DNA of 64,000 nucleotides from an uncultured SAR116 cluster alpha proteobacterium (lineage in GTDB: Bacteria > Pseudomonadota > Alphaproteobacteria > Puniceispirillales > Puniceispirillaceae). The stretch is taken from positions 1-64,000 of the forward strand of contig CACOCY010000011.1 of assembly GCA_902625725.1 (NCBI GenBank). The letters are read 5' to 3'. Both the position numbers and the translations under genes were made by a program. Position 1 is the first letter of the stretch. Every line of letters begins with the position of its first letter. This document shows positions 62,010-64,000 of this stretch, one piece after another. The notes beneath the pieces were generated by a model. It ran no database searches, had not been told where the DNA came from, and was given only the letters and a program-made list of their open reading frames with translations.

Positions 62010-64000
62010 ATGACGACTACAGATTATATAAATATTTTGAATGCTGGTAGTGGATTAAATACTAAAGAGATTATTGAATCTCTAGTTGAAGCAGAAAAAA
62101 CGCCGGTTGAAGCGCTGATAAACCAGAAAACAGAGGAATTAGAGGTATCAATATCAAGTTTTAGTACGTTAAAACAAAATTTTTCAGATTTGGAAACTAA
62201 CGCTTCAGCACTTGATGGAACAACAGGGATGTCAATATCGCAGTCAGGAAATTCGGTTACTGCGGAGGTAACAGATAATAGCTTATTTGGAGAATTTTCC
62301 AGTAGATTTGAAGTAAGCCAAATTGCTGCTTCACACACTTTGGTTTTTGACGGATTCACCTCTGAGCTAGCGAGTGTTGGAAGTGGTACGTTAACTTTTG
62401 AATTTGGCACTTGGACTAATGGGACATTTACTACCAATAGTGAGCTGACAGGAGGTAATGTGTCAATTGCGAGTGGTTCTGATACGCTTGCTGAGGTCAA
62501 AGCTTCAATTAATGCGGCAGGATTAGGGGTTACAGCTTCTATTTTAAAACAGTCTGATTCCAATTATGCTTTAGTCTTAAAATCTCAGGAAGGCAAAGAT
62601 AACGCCATGCGGATTTCAATGGGAACAAGTAAAACTGTATCTCAGTCAACACAAGGAGTAAGCGATACAACAGCAGAAGTGCAATCTGTAAGCGGATTTG
62701 CATCCGCAGATTTAGGTTCTCTGAATGGTAAAACACTATTCTTACATGACGGAACTAATTCAATATCGGTTGATTTTAGCTCTACGCCATCAAATCTAGC
62801 AGCTGTTGTGAGCGCGATAACCTCTGCCTCTGGGTATAGCAATATGGAATTTTCGGTTACAGCAGGAACCGATGCTTTAACTCTCACTTTTGATTCAGCT
62901 GATGGAGATGTAAGTCTAGCAGAAGTTAGTATACTTTCAACAGGTGGACCAGACAACAGCCAATTATATTACCTTACTAATTATGATACTGAGGGCGTTA
63001 ATTCCTATAAACCAGCAAAAGATTTGACAGTATCGCAAACAACACAGGGAGTATCAAATGTAACTGCTGAGATACAATCCGTTGCTGGGTTTAGTGCCTC
63101 TGAATTAAGTAATCTGAGTGGTAAAACATTATTTCTTTACGATGGAACAAATTCTTTGTCAGTAGATTTTGAGACAGAACCCGCTAATCTAGCATCCGTC
63201 GTAAGTGCCATAACGTCCGCAAGTGGGTATAGTGATATGGATTTTACGGTCTCAGGTTTGTCTGATGCTTTAACACTTACCTATAATGCCTCAGATGGAG
63301 ATGTTGAGCTTGGGGAAGTAAGTATATTGCCACCAAATAGTTTGGCCGTAACTCAGACCACCAAGGGAGTAACGGGCTCTACTGCGGAGGTGCAATCAGT
63401 AGCTGGTTTTACCTCGGCCGAGGTTAGTGATTTAAACGGCAAAACTTTGTTTTTTCACGATGGAACAAATTCTTTGTCAGTAGAATTTGACTCTGAACCA
63501 GCTGATTTAGCCGCTGTTGTAACCGCTATAACATCTGCAACTGGGTATAGTGATATGAATTTTACTGTTACAGCTGGCACAAATGCACTCACACTTACTT
63601 TTGATGCTGCAGACGGAGACGTAAACCTTGTAGATGCAGGTTTTTTAACAGCTACTCAAACAGTTACAGCTGTTGACGCAAATTTAACGATCGACGGAGT
63701 ACCAATTACAAGGACATCAAACACCATTACAGATTTGATTGATGGTGTTACACTTACATTGAATAGCACAACGTCCTCTGCTGAAGCTATATCTGGTTCT
63801 CATGATGCAGATACCGCATTTTTAGCCTTTTCTTTATTTGTTGAAGAGATAAATTCTGTAAAAACCAGTCTGAATAATTTGACAGATAGGGGAGGTTTAA
63901 CAAATGAGGCGGGACCGCTCGCAGGAGACCCGATAGCAAGTTATTTCAAGAATCAATTGAGCACTATTTTGAATGCTTCAATACCAGGTTTTGATGAGCA
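62010..64000 (+). CDS. fliD: Flagellar filament cap protein FliD, truncated by the window end
   Basis: This reading stays open for 663 codons to the window end. The N-terminal part has the FliD coiled-coil (SLVEAEKTPVEALINQKTEE) and a following region; residues about 150-195 resemble the flagellin-hook IN motif (SIASGSDTLAEVKASINAAG). Residues 210-546 hold three aligned copies of a 100-residue module, after which the normal FliD sequence resumes (LTIDGVPITRTSNTITDLID). FliD caps the filament and chaperones flagellin assembly. The modules are an insertion in the variable domain. The C-terminus lies beyond the window. Confidence 0.9.
   Translation, partial: MTTTDYINILNAGSGLNTKEIIESLVEAEKTPVEALINQKTEELEVSISSFSTLKQNFSDLETNASALDGTTGMSISQSGNSVTAEVTDNSLFGEFSSRFEVSQIAASHTLVFDGFTSELASVGSGTLTFEFGTWTNGTFTTNSELTGGNVSIASGSDTLAEVKASINAAGLGVTASILKQSDSNYALVLKSQEGKDNAMRISMGTSKTVSQSTQGVSDTTAEVQSVSGFASADLGSLNGKTLFLHDGTNSISVDFSSTPSNLAAVVSAITSASGYSNMEFSVTAGTDALTLTFDSADGDVSLAEVSILSTGGPDNSQLYYLTNYDTEGVNSYKPAKDLTVSQTTQGVSNVTAEIQSVAGFSASELSNLSGKTLFLYDGTNSLSVDFETEPANLASVVSAITSASGYSDMDFTVSGLSDALTLTYNASDGDVELGEVSILPPNSLAVTQTTKGVTGSTAEVQSVAGFTSAEVSDLNGKTLFFHDGTNSLSVEFDSEPADLAAVVTAITSATGYSDMNFTVTAGTNALTLTFDAADGDVNLVDAGFLTATQTVTAVDANLTIDGVPITRTSNTITDLIDGVTLTLNSTTSSAEAISGSHDADTAFLAFSLFVEEINSVKTSLNNLTDRGGLTNEAGPLAGDPIASYFKNQLSTILNASIPGFDE
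62637..62936 (+). repeat. FliD tandem module 1 (residues 210-309)
   Basis: This is the first of three 100-residue modules. It starts VSQSTQGVSD and ends DVSLAEVSIL. It aligns with module 2 without gaps; by hand count 68 of 100 residues are identical. Confidence 0.9.
63030..63329 (+). repeat. FliD tandem module 2 (residues 341-440)
   Basis: It starts VSQTTQGVSN and ends DVELGEVSIL. A 31-residue spacer separates it from module 1. It aligns with module 3 without gaps, with 64 of 100 residues identical by hand count. Confidence 0.9.
63348..63647 (+). repeat. FliD tandem module 3 (residues 447-546)
   Basis: It starts VTQTTKGVTG and ends DVNLVDAGFL. Only six residues separate it from module 2. 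The DNA coding for DGTNSLSV is identical in modules 2 and 3, which suggests recent duplication or gene conversion. Confidence 0.9.

Noticed and set aside
62024-62956. Minus-strand readings opposite fliD
   Set aside because: They arise from the repeated codon composition of the FliD modules; fliD on the plus strand is clearly the coding frame.
62637-63647. FliD modules as CRISPR or mobile-element repeats
   Set aside because: The repeats are 300 bases, in frame and protein-coding with codon-level divergence, not short identical repeats with spacers.

Overview
The window is an AT-rich stretch of an alphaproteobacterial chromosome. The evidence is the set of alphaproteobacterium-style neighbours: a TIGR02186 protein paired with TauE/SafE, DUF1285, CoA pyrophosphatase with a DUF6111-like protein and CCA transferase, petABC, MidA beside Lgt, UbiK, YbjN, ProC with a TetR-like protein and a CsaA-type protein, MarR/OmpR/EnvZ beside ilvE, an ELM1-like protein, and dnaG-rpoD-tRNA(CAU). 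Low GC and compact spacing suggest a marine, streamlined lineage, but I cannot name it. I see no rRNA, insertion sequence, prophage or CRISPR array.

Bases 1-40600 are housekeeping and metabolism: an FAD reductase, a RarD-type permease, a cyclophilin, a universal stress protein, the TIGR02186/TauE pair, nucleotide hygiene and tRNA 3' maturation, HemF, the cytochrome bc1 complex (petABC), YchF/Pth/L25/Prs, PgeF/MidA/Lgt, UbiK, YbjN, ProC, a MarR/OmpR/EnvZ control unit divergent from ilvE, PgsA, UvrC, a Ca2+/cation antiporter, an ELM1-like protein, Lrp, GreA, CarAB, YqeY, primase and the main sigma factor. The only gap longer than 300 bases, between uvrC and the antiporter, carries a cluster of DnaA-box-like sequences.

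Bases 40600-64000 are a flagellar island. Read leftward it runs fleT-fliE-F-G-(acidic ORF)-H-I-J, fliK-L-M-N, fliO-P-Q-R-flhB, then four small genes of unknown function. fleQ, fliT/fliS, a hypothetical gene, a CLC chloride transporter and a truncated fliD lie on the right. This order is like gammaproteobacterial fli loci and the Rhodobacter sphaeroides fla1 set rather than the usual alphaproteobacterial CtrA/FlbD arrangement. Two sigma-54 activators complement each other: one (fleT-like) has no DNA-binding domain, the other (fleQ-like) has no N-terminal regulatory domain. Good -24/-12 sigma-54 promoters stand before fleT, fliK, fliO and fliD, which suggests one FleQ/FleT-sigma-54 regulon.

The most unusual items are a FliD cap protein with three gap-free tandem copies of a 100-residue module, a possible FliH reading-frame break or slippage site at an A8 run, the uncharacterised four-gene tail after flhB, and the split activator pair with its promoter set.
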